This document shows, one piece after another, positions 56,701 to 64,000 of a DNA stretch of 64,000 nt. The position numbers and the translations under genes are program-made. The notes beneath the pieces are model-generated. The model had not been told where the DNA came from. It did not search any database and saw only the letters and a program-made list of their open reading frames with translations. Every line of letters begins with the position of its first letter. Within the stretch, counting starts at the first letter, position 1. The stretch is from SZAS-103 sp038226665 (GTDB lineage: Bacteria; Pseudomonadota; Gammaproteobacteria; Xanthomonadales; Xanthomonadaceae), in assembly GCA_038226665.1 (NCBI GenBank), contig JBBRQI010000001.1, forward strand, positions 62,001 through 126,000. Reading direction: 5' to 3'.

Positions 56701-56788
56701 CCCGGCCGCATTCACCGTGCTCGACGATCTCGGCGAATGGGTGAAGCGGCGCGGCAAGCGCAGGAAAATCGTGGCGGCCAACGCCTGA
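53717..56788 (+). CDS. RND efflux permease (AcrB-like, HAE-1 family)
   Basis: 1023 residues with twelve transmembrane helices and two large periplasmic loops. FPDISFPMVTVTIALPGASPSQLE is the start of the porter domain, GILVDDAIVEIENI in TM4 carries the proton-relay Asp pair, and GIATKNSILLVDYA in TM10 carries the essential Lys. It is the proton-driven pump of a tripartite exporter. The substrate, drug or native compound, cannot be deduced. It overlaps the adaptor by four bases. No outer membrane factor or regulator is adjacent. Confidence 0.95.
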   Translation: MNFSAWAIKRPLPALMIFFVLCVAGLWGFHKLPIARFPDISFPMVTVTIALPGASPSQLETEVTRKVEDSVATVNGIKRVFSNVNEGVSTTNIEFILDTDLPTALNEVRDAVTRTRNDLPQDIQEPVIAKVNIGGSLMTYAVASNKRSTGELSWFVDRDINKALYGVPGVALVTRAGGIDRAIRVDLDPQALQAYGITAGQVSQQIARMQVEHPGGKAELSGSKQVIRTVGTLEDAKQLRDFSISLTDGRALKLSSLATISDGAADPTQVALYDGKPVVAFSLSRTRGSSEIQVAKDVRAVLDRLKTANPDLSFKLVTSTVEEAQRSYDSSMTMLWEGALLALLVVWLFLRDWRATWISAIALPLSIIPTFAVMSWLGFSLNLITLLALSVVVGILVDDAIVEIENIVRHLRMGKSPLDAATDAAQEIGTAVIATSMTLAAVFVPVAFMPGIPGKFFREFGWTAATAVLFSLLVARLLTPMMAAYQLKAHPVKTGDTKLMAWYLGWVDAALRHRARTLWIAFALFVASLAIVLFIPTTFIPISDLGRSNLALELPPGTRLADTVAITELARAKLLAIPELKHVYTTVGSTLDIGDATKTGVGEERKATLVIDWGVKNERSRSQQDLERDARARLADLPGTRVSYISTEPGALLQLVLASDDPKRLNDASTALEHDLRTIKGLGSITSSASLLRPELVIVPNSARAADLGVATADIAEAVRIATSGDYEQRLAKLNLPDRQVPIRVGFSLATLADPALIGTLRVPGKNGTTVPLAAVADIVTTSGPSQIARYQRQRDVTLTAELNGRPLGEVMKEVQALPSVKQMPAGVSFLNTGDAEVFVELFIGFLMAMAAGLICIYMVLLLLFNHALQPLTILTAVPLCAGGAFGALLITHQALSLPALIGLLMLIGIATKNSILLVDYAVMAEDEHGLAQHDALIDACRKRVQPVIMTTLAMTAGMLPIALGFSGDSSFRAPMAVSVIGGLITSTLLSLIVIPAAFTVLDDLGEWVKRRGKRRKIVAANA

Positions 56789-57005
56789 TTCCAGCAGCCC
56801 GGCATGTTGAAGCATCTCATGCATCATTGCGCCCCACGGCGCAGCAGTCTCATCTTGTGCAACGCATGGCCGCACCTGTTAGGCGCGGATGGCGCGCACA
56901 TGGTCACTTATCGTCAAGCGATGATCGATGTTCCCTGATCAGTCCACATGACCCGGCACACACGGCAACGGGTGTATAAGGCATCAGTCCCCAAAGGAGC
57001 GCGCC

Positions 57006-57551
57006 ATGAAAAATCTGTTGAAGTTCGCTGCCATCGCCGTCGTCGGCACCATCACGCTGGCATCGTCGTCATTGGCTGCATTGAAGGAAGGCACCGCGGC
57101 ACCCGACTTCACTGCGCCGGCTTATCTCGCCGGCCAGCCTTTCACCTTCAAGCTTGCCGACGCATTGAAGAAAGGCCCGGTGGTGGTCTACTTCTTCCCC
57201 GCTGCGCACACTTCGGGCTGCAATCTCGAAGCGCATCTGTTCTCGCAGGCCATCGACCAGTTCAAGGCGCAGAACGCGACCGTGATCGGCGTCACCGCCG
57301 GCAACGTGGAACAACTCGCCGATTTCTCGAAGGAAACCGAACACTGCGGTGGCAAGTTCCCGGTCGCCGCCGACCCGGGCGCGAAGATCGCCAAGCAATA
57401 CGACGCCATCCTCGCCCCCAAGCCCGAGTGGTCGAACCGGACGTCCTACGTGATCGCGCCGTCGGGATCGATCGTGCGCGTCTACTCGAACCTCGACCCG
57501 AAGGAACACGTCAAGGAAACGCTGGCCGCGGTGACGGCAATCAAGAAATAG
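57006..57551 (+). CDS. exported peroxiredoxin (AhpC/BCP type)
   Basis: 181 residues with a signal peptide (LLKFAAIAVVGTITLASSSLA). The peroxidatic Cys72 is in FFPAAHTSGCNLEAHLF, which matches the BCP-type YFYPxxxTxGCTxEA motif, and Cys114 (TEHCGGKF) could be the resolving Cys. KPEWSNRTSYVIAPSGSIVRVYSNLDPKEH follows the fold to the C-terminal helix. It should reduce peroxides in the periplasm. GGAG lies before the ATG. It lies between the RND pump and an IS remnant. Confidence 0.9.
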   Translation: MKNLLKFAAIAVVGTITLASSSLAALKEGTAAPDFTAPAYLAGQPFTFKLADALKKGPVVVYFFPAAHTSGCNLEAHLFSQAIDQFKAQNATVIGVTAGNVEQLADFSKETEHCGGKFPVAADPGAKIAKQYDAILAPKPEWSNRTSYVIAPSGSIVRVYSNLDPKEHVKETLAAVTAIKK

Positions 57552-57639
57552 ATTCACGTCAGCCCAAGCGCACGCTGGAATGGCCACGCACTGCACCTGC
57601 TTTGCGTCACGCTCGGCCAGCGGCGTTTCGACGCGTCGG

Positions 57640-57975
57640 CCAAAGAACAAGGATCTCCACCTGATCTGCGTCAACTACGCCACGCACACGCATCCGAAGG
57701 TGCATGCGGAGTGGAGAAGCATCCACGCTTCCGCATGCACTTCACGCCGATGTCAGCTTCCTGGCTCAACATGCTCGAGCGCTTCTTCCGCAGCATCACC
57801 ACCGATCGCCTCGAGCGCGGCGTGTTCAACAGCGTCCTTGAATTGACCGCGGCCATCGAGGAATACATCACGTTGCACAACGGCAATCCCAAGCCCTTCG
57901 TCTGGACCGCCAAGGCAAACGACATCCTGCCAAAGGGCATTCGCGCCAATCGACGCCTTGGTGCAAGGAATAACG
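57640..57975 (+). mobile_element. IS630-family transposase remnant, C-terminal
   Basis: DLHLICVNYATHTHPKVHAE continues, after a frameshift near 57708, as KHPRFRMHFTPMSASWLNML, ERFFRSITTDRLERGVF and PKPFVWTAKANDILPKGIRA. These are the final catalytic blocks of IS630 DDE transposases (NYATHKHPKV, HFTPTSASWLNMVERFF with the third acidic residue, WTKxAxDIL). The N-terminal two-thirds and both inverted repeats are missing or unrecognisable, so the element is dead. Confidence 0.85.
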
Positions 57976-58045
57976 AAGCACCATGCTGGCTTCCTGACGC
58001 AAGGCGTTCGACAACGCGCGCACAGTGGTGCGCAATAGCGTTGTC

Positions 58046-58921
58046 TCACCCGCCCAATCGAGGCGCGAACAGCAGCAATGCCGTGATCGCTGCACCAAGT
58101 GCTGCAGCCGACGCGATCAGCCACCACACAGTCGCGCCCTTGCCCCGCGCCACTGCGGGTTGGTTGGCTGTTACCGATTGCGGGGTGTGCGCCGCTGTCA
58201 CCGGGCGCATTGTCTGGGTCGTCGGGTGGGTGGCCGGCAATGGCGTGGTGTCGTGGCGTTGCACCGGGGCGCTGAGGCCAGGCGCTTCGAGCACATAGCG
58301 ATTTTGTTCCCATGCCAACTGGTCGCCGGCCATCAGCAATGCGTTGCGGACGGGCACACCGTTGAGCGTCGTACCTTCGCCCTGGCCTGTGCCGAGATCG
58401 CGCAGCACGACACGATCGCCGTGCAGCTCGACGCGCGCATGGCGATCGCCGAGGGTCGGTTCGTCCAGGCGCAGGTCGGCCGAATCGCCACGTCCGATCA
58501 CGACCGGATCGCAGAGCGGGAAACTGCGTCCGAAATGCGCCCCCCCAACCCCGCGCAGCAGGAAGCGTTCGGAACAGACCGTATTGCTCCTGGTGTTGGC
58601 GCGGTTGAGCGCCGCATTGGCCGGTGGCAGCTGTGCCGCGGGCGGATCGGATTCGCTGCGCAGCAGCATTTGCACATGGCCGAGCGAAATGAGATCGCCG
58701 GGCCTCAACAGCGCAAGGCGACTCACCGGGCGCGCGTTGACATGCGCCGTGGCTTCGCCGCTTTCGATCACGAGCCATAGCCCGCGTCGATCGTTCGCGA
58801 GCACCGCATGGCGATCGGCAAGCCCATCCAGCCGCACACGGCTGTCGCCGCCACTGCCCAAAGTGATGCGGCTCGGCTCGACGACATCGGGATGTTCACC
58901 GTTCGGAAACGTCAGACGCAT
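58046..58921 (-). CDS. two-FHA-domain membrane-anchored protein
   Basis: 291 residues. Two forkhead-associated domains (about 5-95 and 125-215): the first has ITLGSGGDSRVRLDGLADRHAVL and VNARPVSRLALLRPGD, and the second VVIGRGDSADLRLDEPTLGDRHARV and TTLNGVPVRNALLMAGD, typical phosphothreonine-recognition loops (GRGxSxD...RxHA). After a Pro/Thr/Gln linker comes one transmembrane helix (VWWLIASAAALGAAITALLLF) near the C-terminus. Probably a tail-anchored adaptor for a Ser/Thr kinase, though no kinase is next to it. It is divergent from the PHA-system gene. Confidence 0.9.
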   Translation of the reverse strand: MRLTFPNGEHPDVVEPSRITLGSGGDSRVRLDGLADRHAVLANDRRGLWLVIESGEATAHVNARPVSRLALLRPGDLISLGHVQMLLRSESDPPAAQLPPANAALNRANTRSNTVCSERFLLRGVGGAHFGRSFPLCDPVVIGRGDSADLRLDEPTLGDRHARVELHGDRVVLRDLGTGQGEGTTLNGVPVRNALLMAGDQLAWEQNRYVLEAPGLSAPVQRHDTTPLPATHPTTQTMRPVTAAHTPQSVTANQPAVARGKGATVWWLIASAAALGAAITALLLFAPRLGG

Positions 58922-58981
58922 GCACCCTCCTCCCCGCTGGCGACTCTAGCATGCACGGCGCGCAAACCGCAGAATACGCCA

Positions 58982-59257
58982 ATGGCCAATATCGATATCC
59001 AATACCCTCATGCGCGCAGCATGAAAGACGCCCGCGCCGCTGTCGAGCGTGTCGCCGAGCGAATGGCCGAAAAATTCGGCATCCGTCACAGTTGGGCCGG
59101 CGATCGCCTCGATTTCAACGGCAGCGGCGTCAAGGGCCGGATCGAACTCGGCAACCAGGACGTGCGCGTCACCGCGACACTGGGATTCCTGTTGTCGGCG
59201 TTCAAGGGGTCGATTGAATCCGAGATCCATCGCTACCTCGAACGCGATTTCGGCTGA
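58982..59257 (+). CDS. polyhydroxyalkanoic acid system family protein
   Basis: 91 residues, the size of this family. IQYPHARSMKDARAAVERVAERMAEKFGIRHSWAGDRLDFNGSG is a helix followed by the first strand, and KGRIELGNQDVRVTATLGFLLSAFKGSIESEIHRYLE the remaining strands and final helix. It matches the PHA granule-region family. It is linked with the phasin and patatin downstream, and so probably with storage granules. Its ATG is 60 bases from the divergent FHA gene. Confidence 0.88.
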   Translation: MANIDIQYPHARSMKDARAAVERVAERMAEKFGIRHSWAGDRLDFNGSGVKGRIELGNQDVRVTATLGFLLSAFKGSIESEIHRYLERDFG

Positions 59258-59262
59258 GGCAG

Positions 59263-60072
59263 TCAACGGCGTTTCCGTTTCACGGAGCCCGGCGTCGCTT
59301 CGGGCAAGATCGCAAACGGATCGGGTTCGTCAGCGAACAATCGTCGCGCGACTTCGATTTCCTGCGCCACGATGCTGCCGACGAAATCCCCCGCGCCGCC
59401 GAGGATGCGGAACGCCCCGAAGCCGCGTTCGAGGAACGATTGCAGCGCGGCCAGCCCCGCGAACTTCGCAGGCAATCGCGAGAGTTGCAGCAACCGCCAC
59501 AACGTGGGCGCGTGAACGGCGGCATCGAGCGCGCCGCCGATGCGTTCGATCAAGGCGATCTGCATGCGTCGCAGGCGCGGGTGTCCGACCGTGCGATACG
59601 CATCGGCGTAGCTGTCCGCATCGGTGGCTTGATCCGGTTTCAACGCATGCGACAGGGCTTCCGCCATGCGCAGGTCGAATGCGTGGCTCAATGCGGAAAG
59701 CGCAAGCGCCTCGCCGGCGGTCGCGATCATATGCGCCGGCAGGATGCGCGTCATCATCGGCAGGATGCGTGCGACATCGTTGTCGCGTCCGCTGAAGTCG
59801 CGATCGCCGTAAAGATCGCTCAGGAAGAATTCCGCCGCCGGCCGCGACACCGGATCATCGAGGAAGCGCTTGAAGCTCGCGGCGAGGCGCTGCATTTGCC
59901 AGCGCTTCAATTCAGGCAGACGCGGGTCGCGATTGCGCGGTTCCAGCACGGGATCGTGCAGCGCACGCTGGCAGGCAAGCCGCTGCAGGACACGCTTGCG
60001 CAACGCGTCCGGTACCGGCGCGTCCACCATCTCGTTCTTCTTGCGCGCTGGTCGCGACCGGTTCTCGGGCAT
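59263..60072 (-). CDS. conserved hypothetical helical protein beside the patatin gene
   Basis: 269 residues, no signal peptide. The chain is all-helical with a distinctive FFLSDLYGDRDFSGRDNDVARI stretch and a following MMTRILPAHMIATAGEALALSALSHAFDLRM. Similar proteins sit beside patatins and PHA genes in other gammaproteobacteria in my experience, without function. The start (ATG at 60072) is uncertain; MVDAPVPD at 60030 is another. It is divergent from the patatin, whose ATG is 75 bases away. Confidence 0.65.
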   Translation of the reverse strand: MPENRSRPARKKNEMVDAPVPDALRKRVLQRLACQRALHDPVLEPRNRDPRLPELKRWQMQRLAASFKRFLDDPVSRPAAEFFLSDLYGDRDFSGRDNDVARILPMMTRILPAHMIATAGEALALSALSHAFDLRMAEALSHALKPDQATDADSYADAYRTVGHPRLRRMQIALIERIGGALDAAVHAPTLWRLLQLSRLPAKFAGLAALQSFLERGFGAFRILGGAGDFVGSIVAQEIEVARRLFADEPDPFAILPEATPGSVKRKRR

Positions 60073-60147
60073 TTCTGGTGCGGTGCACACTTTGCGTTGG
60101 TTGCGAGAGGCTACAATCGCCGCGACTTGGACTCAACGAATGATCGC

Positions 60148-61401
60148 ATGCTGCTGATCCAGCCCGCACAACAACCTCGCAAGACTCAATCCAGGATCGG
60201 CCTCGCCATCGCTGGCGGCGGCCCTATCGGCGGCATGTACGAACTCGGCGCACTGCGAGCGCTCGACGATGCAGTGGAAGGCCTCGACCTGACCAGACTG
60301 GAAGTGTATGTCGGCGTCAGCTCGGGCGCTTTCCTCGCGGCTGGCCTTGCCAACCGCATGACGACCGAGGAAATGTGCCGAATCTTCATCACCGGCAAGG
60401 ATGACCGCCTGCGTTTCCGTCCGGCATCGTTCCTGCGGCCCGCGCTTCCGGAACTCATGAGTCGCGCAGCCGGCCTTCCCGCCTTGCTCACCGGCTGGGG
60501 ACGCGATCTGCTCAACGGACGTCGTAGTGCGCGGCTCGGCGATGCGCTGATGCGCTTCAGCGTGCTCATCCCGCCAGGGCTATTCGACAACGCGGGGATC
60601 GAACATTTCCTCCGCGATGTCTTCACCGTCCGCGGCCGCACCAACGATTTTCGCGAGATCCAGCCACCGTTGTACGTCGTCGCTGTGGACATCAACAGCG
60701 GTGAGGCCGTGCGCTTCGGTGGCGAGGATTGGAATGACATCCCGATCTCGCGTGCAGTGACGGCCAGCGCCGCAATGCCAGGCCTGTATCCGCCGGTGGA
60801 GATTCGCGGCAGGCATTTCGTCGATGGCGCACTGCGCCGCACGATGCATGCGTCGGTCGCGCTTGAACACGGCGTCGATCTTTTGATCGGGCTCAATCCA
60901 CTCGTTCCCTTCGACGCAGGCGCAACCGATGGCGGTGCGCGCAAGACCAACCTCGTCGATGGCGGCATGCCGGTGATTCTGTCGCAGACCTTCCGCACCC
61001 TGCTGCAATCGCGCGCCCAAGTCGGCATCGGTCGCTACGCGCAGCAATTTCCTGCGACCGACCAGATCTTTCTTGAGCCGAACGCAGACGATCGCAGGAC
61101 GTTTTTCACCAACGTTTTCAGTTTTTCGTCTCGGTTCGCGGTGTGCCAGCATGCCTACCGCGCAACGCTGGACGACCTGCGCAAGCGCAGCGCCGACCTG
61201 GGGCCGCTGTTCGCGCGACACGGATTGAAGCTGAGCACGAAAGTCGTCGACGATGCTCAGCGAACCTTGCTAGGCAGCCTGCACGAGCGCCCGCATCCAA
61301 CCGATACCACCGAACGCCTGCGACGTGCGCTCGATGACGTCGAGCACCTGCTGAAATCACGTCCGAAGAAAGTTTTGCAGCCCGCGCCGCGAACCACATG
61401 A
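60148..61401 (+). CDS. patatin-like phospholipase
   Basis: 417 residues. GLAIAGGGPIGGMYELGALR carries the oxyanion Gly-rich loop, GVSSG (56-60) the GxSxG elbow with Ser58, and HFVDGALRR the Asp226-Gly catalytic dyad of patatins. TKLNRDP-like features are absent; the C-terminal third (about 290-417) is a helical extension with FSFSSRFAVCQHAYRATLDDLRKRS. It should hydrolyse acyl chains from lipids or granule-stored polyesters. The ATG at 60148 opens the domain directly; the phasin gene follows, 97 bases away, on the same strand. Confidence 0.93.
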   Translation: MLLIQPAQQPRKTQSRIGLAIAGGGPIGGMYELGALRALDDAVEGLDLTRLEVYVGVSSGAFLAAGLANRMTTEEMCRIFITGKDDRLRFRPASFLRPALPELMSRAAGLPALLTGWGRDLLNGRRSARLGDALMRFSVLIPPGLFDNAGIEHFLRDVFTVRGRTNDFREIQPPLYVVAVDINSGEAVRFGGEDWNDIPISRAVTASAAMPGLYPPVEIRGRHFVDGALRRTMHASVALEHGVDLLIGLNPLVPFDAGATDGGARKTNLVDGGMPVILSQTFRTLLQSRAQVGIGRYAQQFPATDQIFLEPNADDRRTFFTNVFSFSSRFAVCQHAYRATLDDLRKRSADLGPLFARHGLKLSTKVVDDAQRTLLGSLHERPHPTDTTERLRRALDDVEHLLKSRPKKVLQPAPRTT

Positions 61402-61498
61402 ACCTCGTCCGGCTGCTGGTGTGAAAGCTCTAGACATCGCGCTGAAACTCCTTCGCAATCCACGTACTCCGACCCGATCGATTCCAGAGGACACACCG

Positions 61499-62035
61499 AT
61501 GGCCAAGCTCAAATCCTCCGCGCGCTCCAAGGCAGCGCCGAAAGCTCCCGACCTGCAGGACAAGGCCGACCAGATCAAGCGTACGATCAGTGGATCGGCG
61601 CAACACATCTGGATGGCCGGCGTTGGCGCGTTCAACCGCGCGCAGGAAGAAGGCACGCGACTTTTCGAGGCACTGGTGAAGGAAGGCATGAACATCGAAC
61701 GCAATACCCGCAAACTCGCGACCGGCAAGGTCGACGCCGTGCGCGATGCCGTCGAAGAGCGCGTTGGCCAAGTGCGCGGTCGTGCCGCCGATACCTGGGA
61801 TCGCCTCGAGAAAGTATTCGAGGAACGCGTGCAGCGCGCGCTGACCCGACTCGGCGTGCCGGGTCGCGAGGAGATTTCCGCGCTGATCGATCGCGTCGAC
61901 CAGCTCAATCGCGAGTTGCGCAAGCTGTCCGGGGTGCCCGTGAAGGCCGCTCCTGCGAAGAAGACCACTGCCAAAAAGCCTGCCATCATGAAATCGGCCA
62001 TCAAGAAAGTCGCCGCGAAGAAAACCTCGAAATAA
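61499..62035 (+). CDS. phasin (PHA granule-associated protein, PhaF/PhaI type)
   Basis: 178 residues. Residues about 20-115 are the phasin amphipathic helix (ISGSAQHIWMAGVGAFNRAQEEGTRLFEALVKEG) that coats PHA granules; about 120-150 (LTRLGVPGREEISALIDRVDQLNRELRKL) is a heptad coiled coil. The Lys/Ala-rich tail (KAAPAKKTTAKKPAIMKSA...) resembles the nucleoid-binding tail of PhaF, linking granules to DNA. GGA lies upstream of the ATG. The patatin is upstream and a strong terminator follows. Confidence 0.93.
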   Translation: MAKLKSSARSKAAPKAPDLQDKADQIKRTISGSAQHIWMAGVGAFNRAQEEGTRLFEALVKEGMNIERNTRKLATGKVDAVRDAVEERVGQVRGRAADTWDRLEKVFEERVQRALTRLGVPGREEISALIDRVDQLNRELRKLSGVPVKAAPAKKTTAKKPAIMKSAIKKVAAKKTSK

Positions 62036-62106
62036 GCGAGCGCCGGATGGCGGGAACAACACCTGCGCTCGTCAGCGAATATCCGGACGAGCCTTGCCGT
62101 TAGGTG

Positions 62107-62137
62107 AAAAAAAGGCGCCCTTGGGCGCCTTTTTTTG
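62107..62137 (+). terminator. bidirectional Rho-independent terminator between phasin and SDR genes
   Basis: A GGCGCC stem with a short loop, flanked by AAAAAAA and TTTTTTT, so it terminates from both sides. It serves the phasin gene and the convergent SDR gene. Confidence 0.93.
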
Positions 62138-62330
62138 GGATGGGTAGAGCACTTCGTTTGACAACCGGCACCTGAGCCATCCATGTGGTCCTCCGTTCGC
62201 CATGATTCACGCCGTCCTTGGCGTTCACCCTGCCGGCCGGCTTCGCCGCGCGCGCGCCCGGCACGCGCGGTCATGGCTCACCAGAAAATGCGCACAAACT
62301 GCAACTGACAGCTTGCAAGTTGCGGCTTTT

Positions 62331-64000
62331 CTACCAGTGAACCCCGCGCATCAGGGAAGCGAATGCAATCTGTTCGTTGCTCGGATTCGCGGCGGCATCG
62401 CGCATGCCCTTGATGCCTTTCGCAGCTGCGGAATCGGGGAACAGTTCAAACGCGGTGTTCATGACGACTTCGTACATCTTCGGCGCGAGTGCGTTGATGG
62501 TCGCGGCGAAAATTCCGAGGCGCGTCGCGATGCGGCTGGGGCGTTCAATGATCGCCTGCACGATCAGGTCGGCGGCTTCGTCCGGCGACAACGTCGGCAC
62601 CGATTCGTACATCTTGGTCGGTGCGATCATTGCGGTGCGCACCAACGGCATGTTGATCGTGGTGAACGCGATGTTTTTGCCGGAGAACTCGGCCTGGGCG
62701 CAGCGGCTGAACGCATCCAGCGCGGCCTTGCTGGCGACGTAGGCGGAGAACCGCGGCGAATTCGCGAGTACGCCGATCGAGCTGATGTTGATGATGTGGC
62801 CCTTGCGGCGCTCAGTCATCTTCGGCAACACGCCCATGATCAAACGCAGCGAACCAAAATAGTTCAATTGCATCGTGCGCTCGAAATCGTGGAAGCGGTC
62901 GTAGGACAACTCGACCGAACGCCGGATCGAGCGTCCTGCGTTGTTGACGAGCACGTCCACATGGCCGTGCTCGGCGAGAATTTCCTTGATCAGCCGATCG
63001 CAGTCGGCCAGATCGGCGAGATCGGCCTTGTAGGCCCAGCACTTGCCGCCCGCTGCGATAATCTCGTCGCGCGTCGCATGCAGTTCTTCCTCGCCACGCG
63101 CGACGATCAGCGTCTTCGCGCCTGCTGCCGCTATCTTCTCGGCCGCCGCCTTGCCGATGCCCGCCGAACCCCCGGTGATCACCACGACCTTGTTGTTGAC
63201 CTTGCCCTTCAGCGAACGATCCACGAACAGGTCGGGGTCGAGGTGGCGTTCCCAGTAATCCCACAGCCGCCACGCGTAGCTTTCCAGCGGCGGCACCGCG
63301 ATCTTCGAACCTTTCAACGCGCGCTCGGCTTCGCGATTGTCGAAGCGCGTGGGATAGGTGATGAATTTCAGCGATTCTTTCGGAATCTTCAGGTCCTTCA
63401 GCATCATCGCGATGAAGCGCTTGATCGGCGGCAGGTTGCCAAGCGCTGCGCGCATCGGGAACGGCACGAACGAGAACATCCGCGCATCGATGCGCATGGT
63501 CATCTCCGGCGCGTGGCCGGCGCGGCAAAACGCATTGAGCACCTCGCCAACGCGCTGCGGATCGGGGTCGACAAGGTGGAAGCAATGTCCGTCGAGGCCC
63601 TTCTTGTGCGCGATGTGATCCATCGCATCGGCGACGAAATCCACCGGAACGATGTTGATGCGCCCGCCTTCAATGCCCAGGGTCGGCATCCACTGCGGCA
63701 GCATCTCGCGCATCTTCTTGATCAACGGGAACATGTAGTACGGGCCGTCGATCTTGTCGATCTCGCCGGTCCTCGAATCGCCGACCACCATGCCCGGGCG
63801 GTAGATGCGCCACGGAATCTTGCAGTCGTTGCGCACCAGGCCTTCGGACTCGTGCTTGGTGCGCAGGTACGGATCGTCGAGGCCTTCGGCTTCGTCGAAC
63901 ATGTCCTCGCGGAACACGCCGGTATACAGGCCCGCAGCAGCGATCGAGCTAGTGTGGTGGAAGCAACCGGCATTGACTGCGGTGGCGAGTGCGATTGCGT
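62331..64000 (-). CDS. two-domain SDR, fatty acyl-CoA reductase-like (5' end outside window)
   Basis: About 556 residues are visible (of roughly 650 in relatives); the N-terminus lies to the right. The first part is an extended SDR: FHHTSSIAAAGLYTGVFRED with TSS and YLRTKHESEGLV (Tyr-x-x-x-Lys). The second part is a classic SDR: VVITGGSAGIGKAAAEKIA, then NNAGRS, SSIGVLANSPRFSAYVASKAA. This arrangement resembles the long fatty acyl-CoA reductases of Marinobacter (Maqu_2507 type) and mycobacteria. It may reduce fatty acyl-CoA to alcohol with NADPH for wax esters. It is convergent with the phasin gene. Confidence 0.85.
   Translation of the reverse strand, partial: AIALATAVNAGCFHHTSSIAAAGLYTGVFREDMFDEAEGLDDPYLRTKHESEGLVRNDCKIPWRIYRPGMVVGDSRTGEIDKIDGPYYMFPLIKKMREMLPQWMPTLGIEGGRINIVPVDFVADAMDHIAHKKGLDGHCFHLVDPDPQRVGEVLNAFCRAGHAPEMTMRIDARMFSFVPFPMRAALGNLPPIKRFIAMMLKDLKIPKESLKFITYPTRFDNREAERALKGSKIAVPPLESYAWRLWDYWERHLDPDLFVDRSLKGKVNNKVVVITGGSAGIGKAAAEKIAAAGAKTLIVARGEEELHATRDEIIAAGGKCWAYKADLADLADCDRLIKEILAEHGHVDVLVNNAGRSIRRSVELSYDRFHDFERTMQLNYFGSLRLIMGVLPKMTERRKGHIINISSIGVLANSPRFSAYVASKAALDAFSRCAQAEFSGKNIAFTTINMPLVRTAMIAPTKMYESVPTLSPDEAADLIVQAIIERPSRIATRLGIFAATINALAPKMYEVVMNTAFELFPDSAAAKGIKGMRDAAANPSNEQIAFASLMRGVHW

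Overview
The window is GC-rich, densely coded chromosomal DNA with genes on both strands and short gaps. The protein families present (a DUF1615 lipoprotein, an exported DUF6197-like protein, a LuxR regulator paired with a DUF4199 protein, PHA-granule proteins, an RND pump, class II fumarase, SelO, DDAH) point to a gammaproteobacterium of the Xanthomonadales/Lysobacterales type. That is an inference from gene content; no rRNA or marker alignment is available. I see no tRNA, rRNA, CRISPR array, prophage or intact insertion sequence.

Layout. 1-1.7 kb: the end of a DUF4386 membrane protein, a small lipoprotein and a GSGD-repeat beta-helix protein, closed by a terminator. 2.1-7.5 kb: two copies, on the minus strand, of a two-gene signalling cassette. 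Each has a response regulator with a catalytically dead GGDEF domain that still carries the c-di-GMP I-site pattern, followed by a receiver-like/winged-helix partner. 7.8-19 kb: mostly exported proteins and lipoproteins of unclear role, an EF-hand protein, and the LuxR/DUF4199 pair, plus a decayed second copy of the LuxR 5' end with its promoter. 19-26 kb: a nucleotidyltransferase, divergent fumC and purB, a DUF1801/YdeI protein, a CDF metal transporter and a GAF-HD-GYP phosphodiesterase. 26-32 kb: an FMN reductase, a translationally coupled GNAT-methyltransferase-selO operon, msrB and DDAH. 32-46 kb: TPR/ankyrin and DUF1993 genes, a membrane diguanylate cyclase, small exported proteins, a glycosyltransferase, a phosphoesterase, several decayed genes and a RIO-type kinase. 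47-57 kb: a DEAD-box helicase, a PKHD dioxygenase, cytochrome b561, a two-gene RND efflux operon and an exported peroxiredoxin. 57-64 kb: an IS630 remnant, an FHA protein, and a group that suggests storage-lipid metabolism (PHA-system protein, patatin, phasin, and a two-domain SDR resembling fatty acyl-CoA reductases).

Functional threads. (1) c-di-GMP: one apparently active diguanylate cyclase, one HD-GYP phosphodiesterase and two predicted I-site effectors. (2) Oxidative and redox defence: SelO, MsrB, peroxiredoxin, FMN reductase, cytochrome b561. (3) Envelope and exported proteins, many small and uncharacterised. (4) Lipid granules. At least four decayed genes (LuxR 5' end, FMN reductase, M19 dipeptidase, IS630 transposase) and a possible VOC remnant show ongoing gene loss. 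The best candidate for an undescribed system is the duplicated regulator/partner cassette at 2.1-7.5 kb.
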